This document shows positions 1 through 8,201 of a stretch of DNA of 12,004 nt, piece after piece (positions within the stretch are counted from its first letter, which is position 1; the number at the start of each line of letters is the position of its first letter). The DNA is from Clostridia bacterium (GTDB taxonomy: Bacteria > Bacillota > Clostridia > TANB77 > CAG-465). The notes beneath the pieces were generated by a model, which was given only the letters and a program-made list of their open reading frames with translations, searched no databases and had not been told where the DNA came from. Both the position numbers and the translations under genes were made by a program. The stretch lies in the NCBI GenBank assembly GCA_900772475.1, contig CAAHEI010000055.1:1-12004 (forward strand), read 5' to 3'.

Positions 1-31
1 AATTACAAGAGAGGCAATAGATAGACATTTA
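1..31. repeat. Terminal direct repeat, left copy (circular overlap)
   Basis: These 31 bases are identical to the last 31 bases of the window (11974-12004). Both copies lie in the same reading frame of the same gene (codons for ITREAIDRHL, residues 674-683). Joining them gives one uninterrupted protein and a circle of 11,973 bp. A short exact overlap of this kind is what an assembler leaves on a circular path or on a collapsed tandem repeat, so it is probably not a biological terminal repeat. Confidence 0.9.
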
Positions 32-2224
32 AGGCAAAAGAAACCAGTAATAGTTCAAGTAAAAGGAAATGCAGGACATGATTTAGGTTCAAGTACAAAT
101 TCTGGACATTATATAGTTCTTGCAGGATACCAAGACAATAAAATAATTATTGCAAATTCAGCCGGAGGTTATAGAAATGAAGTTGATATGGATACACTAC
201 TTTCAGCAATGTATGATGATGCACAATCTGATCATGGATTTATGCTAATCGATCCTGATGGAGGATCTTTTTCAAATGGTAATTCAAATAATTCAAATAA
301 TTCAAATAACTCAAATAACTCAAATAACTCAAATAACTCAAGCAGTAGTTCATCAACGACAAGATATGGAAGTGTTGCTGATGCAGCAAGAGAGATTGTA
401 AATGAAATAGGTGGAGGTAGAGTAACCTATGAATCTCCGAGATCATGGAATGGATTTAATTCTAATTGTTATGTATGTGCAAGTTTTTGTTCTGAAGCAA
501 TATATCGTGCATCACATAAAACTTTATTGGCAAATAGCCAAGATGGTGTTAATGGACTTGGAAGTGCAATGCTAAATGATCCTAATAATTTTGAATTAAT
601 ATATTATTATCCAATCGAAAATTCAATAGCAGATATTTCAGGTGCAAAGAATACAGATAAAGATGTTAGATCATTAATCCAACCTGGTGATATTGTTGCT
701 ACTTACTCTGATAGTTTTACATACCAACATGCATTGGTATATTTAGGTGGAAATGAATTTGCAGAGATGAATTCTCCAGGCAATGTAAGTATAAGAGACA
801 GTTTTAATTATTCCATTCCAGTGATTAAGTACATATTTAGATTAAAAGATTCAGGCTCTGGTTCTGGTTCATCTTCATCTTCTAGTGGTATAACATGCCA
901 TACAAAATCAGGTAAATATTATACTGATATAATGAGAAATGATGGATTAAATTTAATAGATTTTATGAACTCAAACCCAGATATATATCAAAGGTATATA
1001 AGAAGTGGAGCACAATATTTAGATTATGTTGGATATAGTAGATCTAAATTAACATTTTCATATTGGAATTTAAAGAAATTATTTACAAAAGTAAATCAAA
1101 AACATGGAGGTACACTACCATTTGCATATGGAAAAACTCTTGGTTTTGATAATATATATGGTGAAGATAATTCTAATAATCAAAATTTAGGAAGTGGTAT
1201 GTTTATTTGGCCAGTACCAGAATATGTAGAGGCAGGATTAAAGATTAATGATCAATTAACTGCAACATTTGCTGGAAATGATAGCGTACATAATGGAAAT
1301 CATGGTGCTATAGACATTTCACATTCAGTAAATACATCTGCTAAAATTGTTGCGGCGGCTTCAGGAAAAGTTATTCATGCAGGAGATGATAATAATGGAT
1401 ATGGTAATTACGTAATAATTGATCATTTAAATGGATATTATACTTTGTATGGACATATGGCTCCGGGAAGTATACGTGTATCTGAGGGGGACAGTGTAAA
1501 CTCAGGTCAACAGATAGGAGTTATGGGAACCACTGGAAATTCGACTGGAAATCACTTGCACTTTGAAGTAAGGACAGGAGGTAGTACTTTTGCCGATTCA
1601 CAAAAAATTGATCCATTGCAATTCTTTAATGATGATTGTTCACCAATTGGTGGAGGATCAAGTGATGCAACTGTAAGTTTTGTATGGGAACAAGAAGGAA
1701 ATGATGACTATTTAAGAAGTATAGGATGGCTTGTAGATAATGATCAATATTATGTTATACAGATAGATTCATATAACCATAGAACCAGATGTGTAGGACA
1801 TGGTATAGATCTTGATGCAGGTGGTTATGCAACACAGTTTGAGGCCGCTGGTTACCCAACAAGTGTAGGTAGTAAAGTTCCAAAAGCATTTGTTGATAAT
1901 CTGTCAAAACAGGTTATATCAGAAAGAAGAAATGAGATAGCTTCAAAAACGTCAGGTTTGAATTTAAAATCATATCAAATTGATGCATTAGTTTCAAGAT
2001 CATATCAAATGGGCCCATCTGGATGGTATGATGGTAACAATTGGGGATATGCACCAGGTGTAACATTTAATTCTGCTTATACAAGGTATTGGAAGAAGGG
2101 TGATGAAAGCAGTACTCCAAACTATAATCATCCGTTATATGTAAACTTTATGAGATATACAACAGATGTACAAACAAGAAGAGAAAGAGAATGGAAATTA
2201 TTCCAAACAGGTTCATATAATTAG
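1..2224 (+). CDS. Multi-domain cell-wall hydrolase, C-terminal part (rest of C39-like peptidase, NlpC/P60-like, M23 and lysozyme-like domains)
   Basis: This is the 3' portion of the gene that starts at 9956. The frame is open from base 2, and the Met at 188 is internal (Met736 of 1,413), inside a domain. Domains seen, numbered on the joined protein: the end of a papain-like C39-type peptidase with GHYIVLAGY (His709) and IIIANSAGG (Asn725 at the usual Asp/Asn position); an NSN-repeat linker (767-787); an NlpC/P60- or CHAP-like domain (about 794-955) with NCYVCASFCSEA (probable nucleophile Cys832) and QPGDIVA...QHALVYLGG (His916); an S/G linker (956-969); an unassigned segment (970-1060); a peptidase M23 domain (about 1085-1216) with NHGAIDIS (His1107, Asp1111), LYGHM (His1158) and HLHFEV (His1191, His1193); and a GH24-like lysozyme domain (about 1228-1413) with WEQEGN (Glu1238 candidate acid), GHGIDL and a final RRxREWxLFxxGxY signature. 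All expected catalytic residues appear present. The likely role is peptidoglycan remodelling outside the membrane. The substrate bonds are inferred. Confidence 0.9.
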   Translation, partial: ITREAIDRHLRQKKPVIVQVKGNAGHDLGSSTNSGHYIVLAGYQDNKIIIANSAGGYRNEVDMDTLLSAMYDDAQSDHGFMLIDPDGGSFSNGNSNNSNNSNNSNNSNNSNNSSSSSSTTRYGSVADAAREIVNEIGGGRVTYESPRSWNGFNSNCYVCASFCSEAIYRASHKTLLANSQDGVNGLGSAMLNDPNNFELIYYYPIENSIADISGAKNTDKDVRSLIQPGDIVATYSDSFTYQHALVYLGGNEFAEMNSPGNVSIRDSFNYSIPVIKYIFRLKDSGSGSGSSSSSSGITCHTKSGKYYTDIMRNDGLNLIDFMNSNPDIYQRYIRSGAQYLDYVGYSRSKLTFSYWNLKKLFTKVNQKHGGTLPFAYGKTLGFDNIYGEDNSNNQNLGSGMFIWPVPEYVEAGLKINDQLTATFAGNDSVHNGNHGAIDISHSVNTSAKIVAAASGKVIHAGDDNNGYGNYVIIDHLNGYYTLYGHMAPGSIRVSEGDSVNSGQQIGVMGTTGNSTGNHLHFEVRTGGSTFADSQKIDPLQFFNDDCSPIGGGSSDATVSFVWEQEGNDDYLRSIGWLVDNDQYYVIQIDSYNHRTRCVGHGIDLDAGGYATQFEAAGYPTSVGSKVPKAFVDNLSKQVISERRNEIASKTSGLNLKSYQIDALVSRSYQMGPSGWYDGNNWGYAPGVTFNSAYTRYWKKGDESSTPNYNHPLYVNFMRYTTDVQTRREREWKLFQTGSYN
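281..343 (+). repeat. In-frame 9-bp minisatellite encoding an Asn-Ser-Asn linker
   Basis: Three copies of AATTCAAAT (281-307) are followed by three copies of AACTCAAAT (308-334) and one degenerate copy, AACTCAAGC (335-343). Each unit is three codons (N-S-N), so gain or loss of units would change the linker length between the C39-like and NlpC/P60-like domains without breaking the frame. The block order (T-variants, then C-variants) suggests expansion by slippage. Confidence 0.9.
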
Positions 2225-2256
2225 TTTTTAGCTGTTAAGTATTTTAAGGAGACAAA

Positions 2257-3126
2257 ATGAAAAAAAATAAATTGGTAGTAGTAATATCTTTAGTTGTTGT
2301 ATTAATTATGGTGATTTTTTGTATATATTTTTTTAAAGGTGCAAAATACGAAAATAGGGTATGTAATATAACAGACTTAAACGAAGCAAACGATGTAAAA
2401 ATATGCACAAATAAATTTTATTTATACTGTAAAGAATATATTGATAATTCTCCAAGTGCTGTAGTTGAATTATTAGATAAAGACTACAAAAAAAGATATA
2501 ATGTAAATAACAATAATATAAAGGAAAAAGTATTTAATACTGACTCAGATACGTTAAGTATCGAGTCAGTATACAAGATAAAACAAAAAAGGAACATATC
2601 GTTATATTATGTAAGTGCAAAAAAATTATATAAAAATTCAGATGATATAAAAGATTTTAATATTGTTCTAAAATTGGATAAAAATAATAGAACATTTAGT
2701 GTTTTTTTAGATGACTATGTTATGGACAATAACTATACAGATATAAAAATAGGAGAAAAAGTAAAGGTGGACACAAAGGGTGTTAAGAAAAATGAAAACA
2801 ATACATTTGATTTCTCTAACATAACTGAATATAATAACATACAATCTAACCTTTCTAATTTTGTAAATTTATGTATATATTATAAAAAATATGCTTATTC
2901 TTTAGTCAATAAAAATGAAGAGAAAGATACATTTAAAAATTATGAAGAATTTAGCCAGTATGTTTCAAATAATATAAATGAGCTTTTAAGTGTAAAAGTA
3001 ATTTCATTTATTCAGGAGGAGAAAGATGGATATAGTCAAATAAAAGTGTATGATAATAATAAATTTAATTTTGTGTTCAATACAAAATCATATATAACAT
3101 ATGACGTTATAATTAAAAATAAATAG
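2257..3126 (+). CDS. Membrane-anchored protein with two NTF2-like domains (TcpC/VirB8-like architecture)
   Basis: This 289-residue protein has a short basic N terminus (MKKNK), one hydrophobic segment (about residues 5-27) and a hydrophilic remainder predicted outside the membrane. The first half of that remainder (about 47-155) reads like an NTF2-like fold: a helical part ending in VELLDKDYKKRY, then strand-like segments finishing NRTFSVFLDDY. The second half (about 190-289) has the same layout, with EEFSQYVSNN then strands ending SYITYDVIIK. One membrane segment plus two NTF2-like domains is the known architecture of TcpC, the VirB8-like scaffold of clostridial conjugation systems. No diagnostic motif exists for this fold, so the assignment rests on layout only. 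The start is supported by AAGGAG at 2246-2251, five bases before ATG. It follows the hydrolase gene by 32 bases, which suggests the products act together at the envelope. Cys22 lies in the hydrophobic core but is not in a proper lipobox. Confidence 0.75.
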   Translation: MKKNKLVVVISLVVVLIMVIFCIYFFKGAKYENRVCNITDLNEANDVKICTNKFYLYCKEYIDNSPSAVVELLDKDYKKRYNVNNNNIKEKVFNTDSDTLSIESVYKIKQKRNISLYYVSAKKLYKNSDDIKDFNIVLKLDKNNRTFSVFLDDYVMDNNYTDIKIGEKVKVDTKGVKKNENNTFDFSNITEYNNIQSNLSNFVNLCIYYKKYAYSLVNKNEEKDTFKNYEEFSQYVSNNINELLSVKVISFIQEEKDGYSQIKVYDNNKFNFVFNTKSYITYDVIIKNK

Positions 3127-3130
3127 GTGA
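3124..3130 (+). promoter_or_regulatory. Ribosome binding site overlapping the upstream stop codon
   Basis: The sequence TAGGTGA contains the TAG stop of the preceding gene (3124-3126), and AGGTGA serves as a weak Shine-Dalgarno seven bases before the ATG at 3138. Ribosomes terminating here would sit on the next initiation site, which suggests translational coupling. Confidence 0.6.
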
Positions 3131-3137
3131 TATAATA

Positions 3138-3950
3138 ATGGAAAAAGAGGAAAATAAAAAAGGGGCACGTAACCGTGCTTCTAACAATAAAAAATATTCA
3201 TTGAAACAATTAGAAGAAATAAGAGATAAACAACAAGTTGTTGATATATATGTAACTGACATCGATGCAAGCTTAAATATGATTGGTATAATTGGAAAAA
3301 ATATTAAAGCAATTATACCAAGAGAAGAGTCATCAAGTATTGTAGGAGATGATGGTCTTGTTGAGGAAAAACATATCATAAATAAAAAAGGAAAAATTAT
3401 GCATGTCTGTATAAAACAAATACTTGAAAATAACGGAGAAATTGAGTTAATTGTATCAAAAAAAATGTTAGAACTTAAGGTTAGAAAATGGATGTTTATG
3501 CATCTAAAACCTGGAATGAAATTAAAAGGTGTAGTTGTAAATACAAATGATTATGCAGCTTTTGTTGATGTAGGAGGAGGAGTTACTGGTATATTAAAGC
3601 TTGAGAATATCTCTGACGTATTGCTACAAAAAGCATCAGATGCATTAAAAATAGGTCAAAGAATCAATGTAATTGTGAAAAAATATGACAGGGATACAGG
3701 AAGAATTGAGCTTACATATAAAGAAACATTGGGAACTTTTGAAGAAAATATTGCTAAATTTAAAGAAGGAGACATTGTTGAAGGTACTGTTAGAAATAGG
3801 ATAAGATCAGGACTGTTTGTTGAAATTGCACCAAATGTGGTTGGACTTGCAGAACATGTAAATGGTATAGAATATGGTCAAAAAGTACTCGTAAGCATTA
3901 AACGTATAATTCCAGATAAAAAGAAAGTAAAACTTATTATTATAGGTTAG
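3138..3950 (+). CDS. Three-S1-domain RNA-binding protein (ribosomal protein S1-like)
   Basis: This 270-residue protein has no signal peptide or membrane segment and should be cytoplasmic. After a charged N-terminal tail (1-30, rich in K/E/N) come three S1/OB-fold repeats. Repeat 1 (about 33-107) is divergent (VVDIYVTDIDASLNMIGIIG, then IIPREES). Repeat 2 (about 123-195) is the best, with LKPGMKLKGVVVNTNDYAAF, VDVGGGVTGILKLENIS and VIVKKYDRDTGRIELTYKE. Repeat 3 (about 208-270) has KEGDIVEGTVRNRIRSGLFV and ends at IIIG. Tandem S1 repeats bind single-stranded RNA in ribosomal protein S1 and related proteins. This one is shorter than housekeeping S1 proteins and is the only non-exported product of the operon. 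Its role could be translational control of the element or mRNA binding, but nothing in the sequence fixes the target. It starts 11 bases after the previous stop and ends 9 bases before the next start. Confidence 0.9.
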   Translation: MEKEENKKGARNRASNNKKYSLKQLEEIRDKQQVVDIYVTDIDASLNMIGIIGKNIKAIIPREESSSIVGDDGLVEEKHIINKKGKIMHVCIKQILENNGEIELIVSKKMLELKVRKWMFMHLKPGMKLKGVVVNTNDYAAFVDVGGGVTGILKLENISDVLLQKASDALKIGQRINVIVKKYDRDTGRIELTYKETLGTFEENIAKFKEGDIVEGTVRNRIRSGLFVEIAPNVVGLAEHVNGIEYGQKVLVSIKRIIPDKKKVKLIIIG

Positions 3951-3955
3951 AGGTG
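3948..3955 (+). promoter_or_regulatory. Ribosome binding site fused to the upstream stop codon
   Basis: TAGAGGTG joins the TAG stop of the S1-domain gene (3948-3950) to a GAGGTG Shine-Dalgarno (3950-3955) five bases upstream of the ATG at 3960. The two genes are also in the same reading frame, so coupling by re-initiation is plausible. Confidence 0.6.
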
Positions 3956-3959
3956 TTAT

Positions 3960-5033
3960 ATGAAAAGAAAAAAAAGAAGGATCTCAAAAATTTGGGGAAT
4001 TTTAATTATCTTAATTTTGATTACAGTTTTATTTATATTAGGGTATTATGGAATAAAGTGTATAAGCAATCAAATAAAGTTAAATAAGATAAAAGCACAA
4101 ATAACTATACCTGATAATTTTTACTATGTTGGAGGAGATGTCGAATCAGGTGTGGTTATATCTGATAGTAAGAAAGACCAATTTAAAGGAACGTCATATA
4201 ACGTGATAAATAATTTAAAAGGGAATCAATTTGTTTGGGTACCTGTAGAAGTTGCTGTAGCGGATGATTATGATCAAGCTAAAAAATTTGTTAATGATGG
4301 CAAGAACCCTATTGCAATAAAAGATGGAGATAATTATAAAGCATTAAAATATACTTTTGATTCATACTTTAAAAGTTGTTCAATTGTTGAAGAAAATGAA
4401 AGTCAGACTATATATGGAGAGCCAATAATTTTAGAAAATGACACTGTGTATAAAAGTGGAGATGAAAGTAGTCAAAAAGCGTATCAGGACACTTTTAATG
4501 AAATGGTTAAATCAGTTGAGAAAAATAAAGGGTTTTATATCGGTAGATTTGAGGCTGGAAATTTAGACAATGCAATAAACAAAGATGAAAAAATAACCTC
4601 AAAATCAGGAGAGGAAAATATTTCTGGAAGAGATTGGGATAACATGTATAAATTATCAAGAAAGATGTATGATAAAGATAATGTTCAAACTGAAATGATA
4701 TGGGGATGCCAGTGGAATGCAACTCTTGTATGGATGTTTCAAGATAATAACATATATAAAAGATTTTTTAATGTAAGAAATTATGGTAATTTTTATGGAA
4801 AACTTGAAAAGACTGGAAGTAATAAAATGTACTGCTTTAAAAATATATATGATTTGGTAGGGAATGTCTTTGAGTGGACTCAACTTGGAAAAATGGTAGC
4901 AGGAAGAGCTGCTGTTGGAGGTTCATACCAAGGAGATAACTATTTGAACTATACCTTATCAGACATATTTATTTATAGTACAAATTATGTATTTCCTGAT
5001 GTTGGAACTAGAGTATCTATGTATGTTAAGTAG
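3960..5033 (+). CDS. Membrane-anchored FGE/SUMF1-fold (C-type lectin-like) surface protein
   Basis: This 357-residue protein has a strongly basic N terminus (KRKKRR), one membrane segment (about 12-30) and an exterior domain. The exterior part carries the pattern of the formylglycine-generating-enzyme/sulfatase-modifying-factor family in its gut-Firmicute form: FVWVPV (91-96), GFYIGRFEAG (191-200), IWGCQWNATLVWM (about 247-259), KNIYDLVGNVFEWT (about 294-307), AVGGSYQGDN (about 318-327) and the ending VGTRVSMYVK (348-357). Family members include true formylglycine-generating enzymes, but many bacterial copies are non-catalytic ligand-binding surface proteins, and the same fold is a common diversity-generating-retroelement target. 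No paired active-site cysteines are obvious near the C terminus and no sulfatase is encoded here, so a binding role is more likely than catalysis (inference). No reverse transcriptase or template repeat is in the window. Confidence 0.8.
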   Translation: MKRKKRRISKIWGILIILILITVLFILGYYGIKCISNQIKLNKIKAQITIPDNFYYVGGDVESGVVISDSKKDQFKGTSYNVINNLKGNQFVWVPVEVAVADDYDQAKKFVNDGKNPIAIKDGDNYKALKYTFDSYFKSCSIVEENESQTIYGEPIILENDTVYKSGDESSQKAYQDTFNEMVKSVEKNKGFYIGRFEAGNLDNAINKDEKITSKSGEENISGRDWDNMYKLSRKMYDKDNVQTEMIWGCQWNATLVWMFQDNNIYKRFFNVRNYGNFYGKLEKTGSNKMYCFKNIYDLVGNVFEWTQLGKMVAGRAAVGGSYQGDNYLNYTLSDIFIYSTNYVFPDVGTRVSMYVK

Positions 5034-5055
5034 TTTTTATAGTATTTTTTTAATG

Positions 5056-5062
5056 AAAGGAG
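5056..5062 (+). promoter_or_regulatory. Ribosome binding site that sets the start at 5071
   Basis: AAAGGAG lies eight bases upstream of the ATG at 5071, which opens a typical signal peptide (MKKFKKLIYIAIF). The frame is open back to an ATG at 4987, but that would overlap the preceding gene, lacks a Shine-Dalgarno and would bury the signal peptide, so 5071 is preferred. Confidence 0.85.
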
Positions 5063-5070
5063 AACATCAT

Positions 5071-8000
5071 ATGAAAAAGTTTAAAAAATTAATTTATATT
5101 GCAATTTTTTCTGTAATATTTACAATGGCCAGTTATATTAATGCATCATCGGTAGGAGATATAAATGGAGATGGAAAGATAAATAGTACGGATATGGCAC
5201 TTGCATATGAAAAAGGCAATAATAAAACAGCAACCGTACATGATTTATTACGAGGAGATATAAATAATAACAATAAGTTGGATGAGAGTGATATAGAATA
5301 CATAACTAATTTATATAAATCAAATTCTACTCTTAAAAATATCTCTCTAAAATTATATATAAATCAAAGATATAATCTTACAAAATCTACTGGTAGTGGA
5401 AGTTTGTATCAGTATAGTACATCAAATGGTACTGTAGCAAGTATTGGAAGTAATGGAATACTTACTGGATTGACTAAAGGAAAATCCAATATTGTAGTAA
5501 AAAGTAGTGATAATAAAAGTACAAGTGTAAATTTAGATGTTAGCAGTGATAAAATATATCCAAGTAAATTTACTTTAAATAAGAGTCACTTATCTTTTGA
5601 TCTTTCTGATAGTACAAATACATCATATAATTTAATATGTAATATTAGTCCAAGTAATGCAAATATCGGTACTAAAATAACATGGAGTATAAGTGATTCT
5701 ACTGTAGCAAAAGTTGATCAAAATGGTAAGGTAACAGCATATAAAAATGGAAAGTGTATTATTGCAGCTACTAATGAAAATGGTACAAAAGCAAAATGTA
5801 GTATAGAAGTTAATACATCACCTACTTCTATTAGTATGAATTCTACAAATCAGACTATATACTTAAATGGCAAAAATACTACTCAATTAAATGCAACATA
5901 TGCACCTTCAAATGCAACTATAAATAAAGATATTACTTGGACAAGTAGTAATTCAAGTATTGCATCTGTTGATAAAAATGGTTTAGTAAAGGCTGTAGGA
6001 GTTGGAACTTGTAAAATAACTGCTAAAACAAAAAATGGAAAAACTAGTGTATGTAATATAAAAGTAGAAAAAGTTGATCCAAAGGTTGATACTGCTCCTA
6101 AGGTTTCTATTACAAATGATAAAAATAGTAATGTAATAAAAGCTGGAGATAAAGTAGTTTATACAATAAAAATAAATGATGAAAATGTAAAAACAATTGA
6201 TAAAAGCAAAATATCTATTAGTTGTAAAGGGGATGGATATGAAGATACAACACTTTCTGATACTACGATATCAACTAGTTCTTCAAATAAAATAACCAAA
6301 ATAGATAAAAATGAAATTACATTGGAGGTTCAAACAGAAAAAGGAGTTAATAATGTAGGACACTTAAATATAATTATTGATGAAGGGTTAGCTGTTGATA
6401 CAAATGGTAATAAAAGCAAAAAAACTGTATTGTACAATTATGTGGCTTCATTAAATATATCAACTGCATTGCAGGGTACAGACGGATATGCAGCATGTGT
6501 GGTTGGAGTTGGAAACTCATTTTATGTAAAAGATTATGATTATTATTTAGATAATCAACCAAAAGCTTTTGACAGAACAACAAATGAATACATATATACC
6601 GGACTTAAACCAAATACTGAGTATACAATTAAGGTAAATATTGAATTTTATACTGGGAAAAGTTCTGATACTCCAAAAAGAGGAACAATTGAAGAAAAAA
6701 TAAAACCTGTCGCAAATGAAGGCTGTGATATATATTTTATTGATGTTTCTGAGAGTGCAACAAAAGAGAATGATAAGGGAGCAGCTGATGCAATTTTAAT
6801 AAAAACACATAATAGTGGAAAAACAATATTAATTGATACTGGATATCATGCAAAAAATGGAGAAAATAACACAACAAATACCAGAAATGGTGGTGATGTA
6901 ATAGATCAATTTTTAAAAGATAATAAAGATAAAGATAATAAAGATATTGTAAAAAATAAGACAATTGATTACCTAATATTAACACATCCACATCGAGATC
7001 ATTTAGGTGGGTATGATAGATTAGTTAATAAGCTTCACTATAAATTTAATAATGTAGTTGTAAGTTGTGCAGCTCTACAGTATCCTAATAAAAAAGCTGT
7101 AGACCCATTTAGCAATGTAATAGCTGATACTGCGGAAGAAGAAAATGTGAAAAATAAAATATTTAATTTAATATCAGTAACGGCTGGAAATTGTCTTAAT
7201 ATTGATAATTGTTTGTTTAATATCTTTAATCCGTATCCTTTGAGTGATGTTCCATCAAAATTTTTACATACTAAAGAAACAATTAATACTGAAACAACGG
7301 AAATTAATGGAATACGTAGGGAAATTAAGGGAATACGTAGGGAAATATATCCTTTGACGATTGAAGCAATCCCAAAAGATAATAAGCCAACATTTCAAGG
7401 AAAGCATGGTTATGATCAGTCTAATGAAAACAATCAATCAATTGTAACTAAGCTTATATGTGGTAAAAAGAAAGTGTTATTTATGGGTGATGCTGGTTTT
7501 CCAACAGAAGAGATTTTACTTGGAAAAGTACCAGAAGAAATGGCTAATTATGATGATAACCTAGAGTATAGTAAGCCTGCTTATGAAAAAACAGTTGTTG
7601 TTGATAAACAAAAAGTAACATTAAAATGTATAGATCTAAATAAAGAAAAGAAACCTTATATGTTTGGTTACAAAACTTCATCTAATGGAAAAAACCCTGG
7701 TTTGGGCATAGATGGGTCAAATGGTTATAAATATGGGGACGAAATAAAAGTAACGACATATATGAATTTGATAAAAGATATCATGAATAATGAAAAAGAT
7801 TTATCAGATACTTCAGATCTTAATTCAAAATATAAATTGTCAAGATTAACAGGGAAGGATATTTCAGCAGATGTATTAAAAAAAGGACATCATGGTATAG
7901 GAAATACTACATCATATAGTTTCTTAGCTGCAGTAAACCCTGACAAAATAATATCTACTGGTTCAGAAAAATATGGTTGGTTCAATAGCGAGCGAGAAAC

Positions 8001-8199
8001 AAAATATGCTTCTTTGAGTGGATTTGTTGATCCACCCGCTGATTATAGAATACGTATGTACTATAAGAATAAAAACATTACATTAAATAAAGATAACTAT
8101 ATTAACTATGTATATGGCCCATCGAGATCATCAACAAAAGCTAATTGGGTAGGATTTAGTACTAAAAATGGAATAAGTTTGGAGTCGATTAAGAAGTAG
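5071..8199 (+). CDS. Secreted dockerin-like/Big_2/ComEC-type metallo-beta-lactamase protein
   Basis: This is a 1,042-residue protein. A signal peptide (1 to about 25, cleavage near YINA-SS) is followed directly by a dockerin-like pair of calcium loops (DINGDGKINSTD, 30-41; DINNNNKLDESD, 63-74). Three Big_2-like Ig repeats follow: a divergent one (about 88-157) and two clear ones (about 160-248 and 250-333; ITWSISDSTVAKV and ITWTSSNSSIASV). Next are another Ig-like segment (about 340-457) and an FN3-like segment (about 460-548, with YTGLKPNTEYTIKV). The C-terminal half (about 550-1025) is a metallo-beta-lactamase fold of the ComEC/Rec2 soluble-domain type: IDTGYH (588-593), THPHRDHLGG with HxHxDH (His639, His641, Asp643, His644), LFMGDAG (Asp807) and LKKGHHG (His940/941). 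The ligand set looks complete, so an extracellular metallo-hydrolase, possibly a nuclease or phosphodiesterase, is reasonable; the substrate is unknown. An N-terminal dockerin is unusual and no cohesin is encoded here. It is the last gene before the terminator and has a tandem TAG TAG stop. Confidence 0.9.
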   Translation: MKKFKKLIYIAIFSVIFTMASYINASSVGDINGDGKINSTDMALAYEKGNNKTATVHDLLRGDINNNNKLDESDIEYITNLYKSNSTLKNISLKLYINQRYNLTKSTGSGSLYQYSTSNGTVASIGSNGILTGLTKGKSNIVVKSSDNKSTSVNLDVSSDKIYPSKFTLNKSHLSFDLSDSTNTSYNLICNISPSNANIGTKITWSISDSTVAKVDQNGKVTAYKNGKCIIAATNENGTKAKCSIEVNTSPTSISMNSTNQTIYLNGKNTTQLNATYAPSNATINKDITWTSSNSSIASVDKNGLVKAVGVGTCKITAKTKNGKTSVCNIKVEKVDPKVDTAPKVSITNDKNSNVIKAGDKVVYTIKINDENVKTIDKSKISISCKGDGYEDTTLSDTTISTSSSNKITKIDKNEITLEVQTEKGVNNVGHLNIIIDEGLAVDTNGNKSKKTVLYNYVASLNISTALQGTDGYAACVVGVGNSFYVKDYDYYLDNQPKAFDRTTNEYIYTGLKPNTEYTIKVNIEFYTGKSSDTPKRGTIEEKIKPVANEGCDIYFIDVSESATKENDKGAADAILIKTHNSGKTILIDTGYHAKNGENNTTNTRNGGDVIDQFLKDNKDKDNKDIVKNKTIDYLILTHPHRDHLGGYDRLVNKLHYKFNNVVVSCAALQYPNKKAVDPFSNVIADTAEEENVKNKIFNLISVTAGNCLNIDNCLFNIFNPYPLSDVPSKFLHTKETINTETTEINGIRREIKGIRREIYPLTIEAIPKDNKPTFQGKHGYDQSNENNQSIVTKLICGKKKVLFMGDAGFPTEEILLGKVPEEMANYDDNLEYSKPAYEKTVVVDKQKVTLKCIDLNKEKKPYMFGYKTSSNGKNPGLGIDGSNGYKYGDEIKVTTYMNLIKDIMNNEKDLSDTSDLNSKYKLSRLTGKDISADVLKKGHHGIGNTTSYSFLAAVNPDKIISTGSEKYGWFNSERETKYASLSGFVDPPADYRIRMYYKNKNITLNKDNYINYVYGPSRSSTKANWVGFSTKNGISLESIKK
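7309..7350 (+). repeat. 21-bp in-frame tandem duplication in the metallo-beta-lactamase gene
   Basis: Two units start at 7309 and 7330, each beginning GGAATACGTAGGGAAAT. They encode GIRREIK and GIRREIY (residues 747-753 and 754-760). They lie in a loop between the HxHxDH motif and the later metal ligands, so the copy number is probably tolerated. The near identity of the units suggests a recent duplication. Confidence 0.85.
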
Positions 8200-8201
8200 T
8201 A

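Noticed and set aside
281..343. CRISPR-like array
   Set aside because: The units are 9 bases, contiguous without spacers and in frame in a coding region; this is a minisatellite.
240..446. Minus-strand open frames (240-446, 3113-3379, 4507-4722, 4656-4883, 6374-6583, 6737-6991, 9253-9588, 10911-11147, 11176-11445, 11553-11777)
   Set aside because: All lie opposite well-supported + strand genes, give low-complexity Leu/Tyr/His-rich or otherwise implausible proteins and lack ribosome binding sites; they are antisense shadows.
188..2224. Treating the Met at 188 as the start of a 678-residue protein
   Set aside because: The frame is open to base 2, the upstream codons encode the His-containing half of the C39-type domain, there is no Shine-Dalgarno before 188, and the frame joins the gene starting at 9956.
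3960..5033. Diversity-generating retroelement target
   Set aside because: The FGE/C-type-lectin fold is a frequent target, but there is no reverse transcriptase, accessory gene or second copy of the gene's 3' region in the window.
4987..5070. Longer start for the metallo-beta-lactamase protein at 4987
   Set aside because: It would overlap the preceding gene, has no ribosome binding site and places 28 residues before an evident signal peptide; ATG 5071 has AAAGGAG at good spacing.
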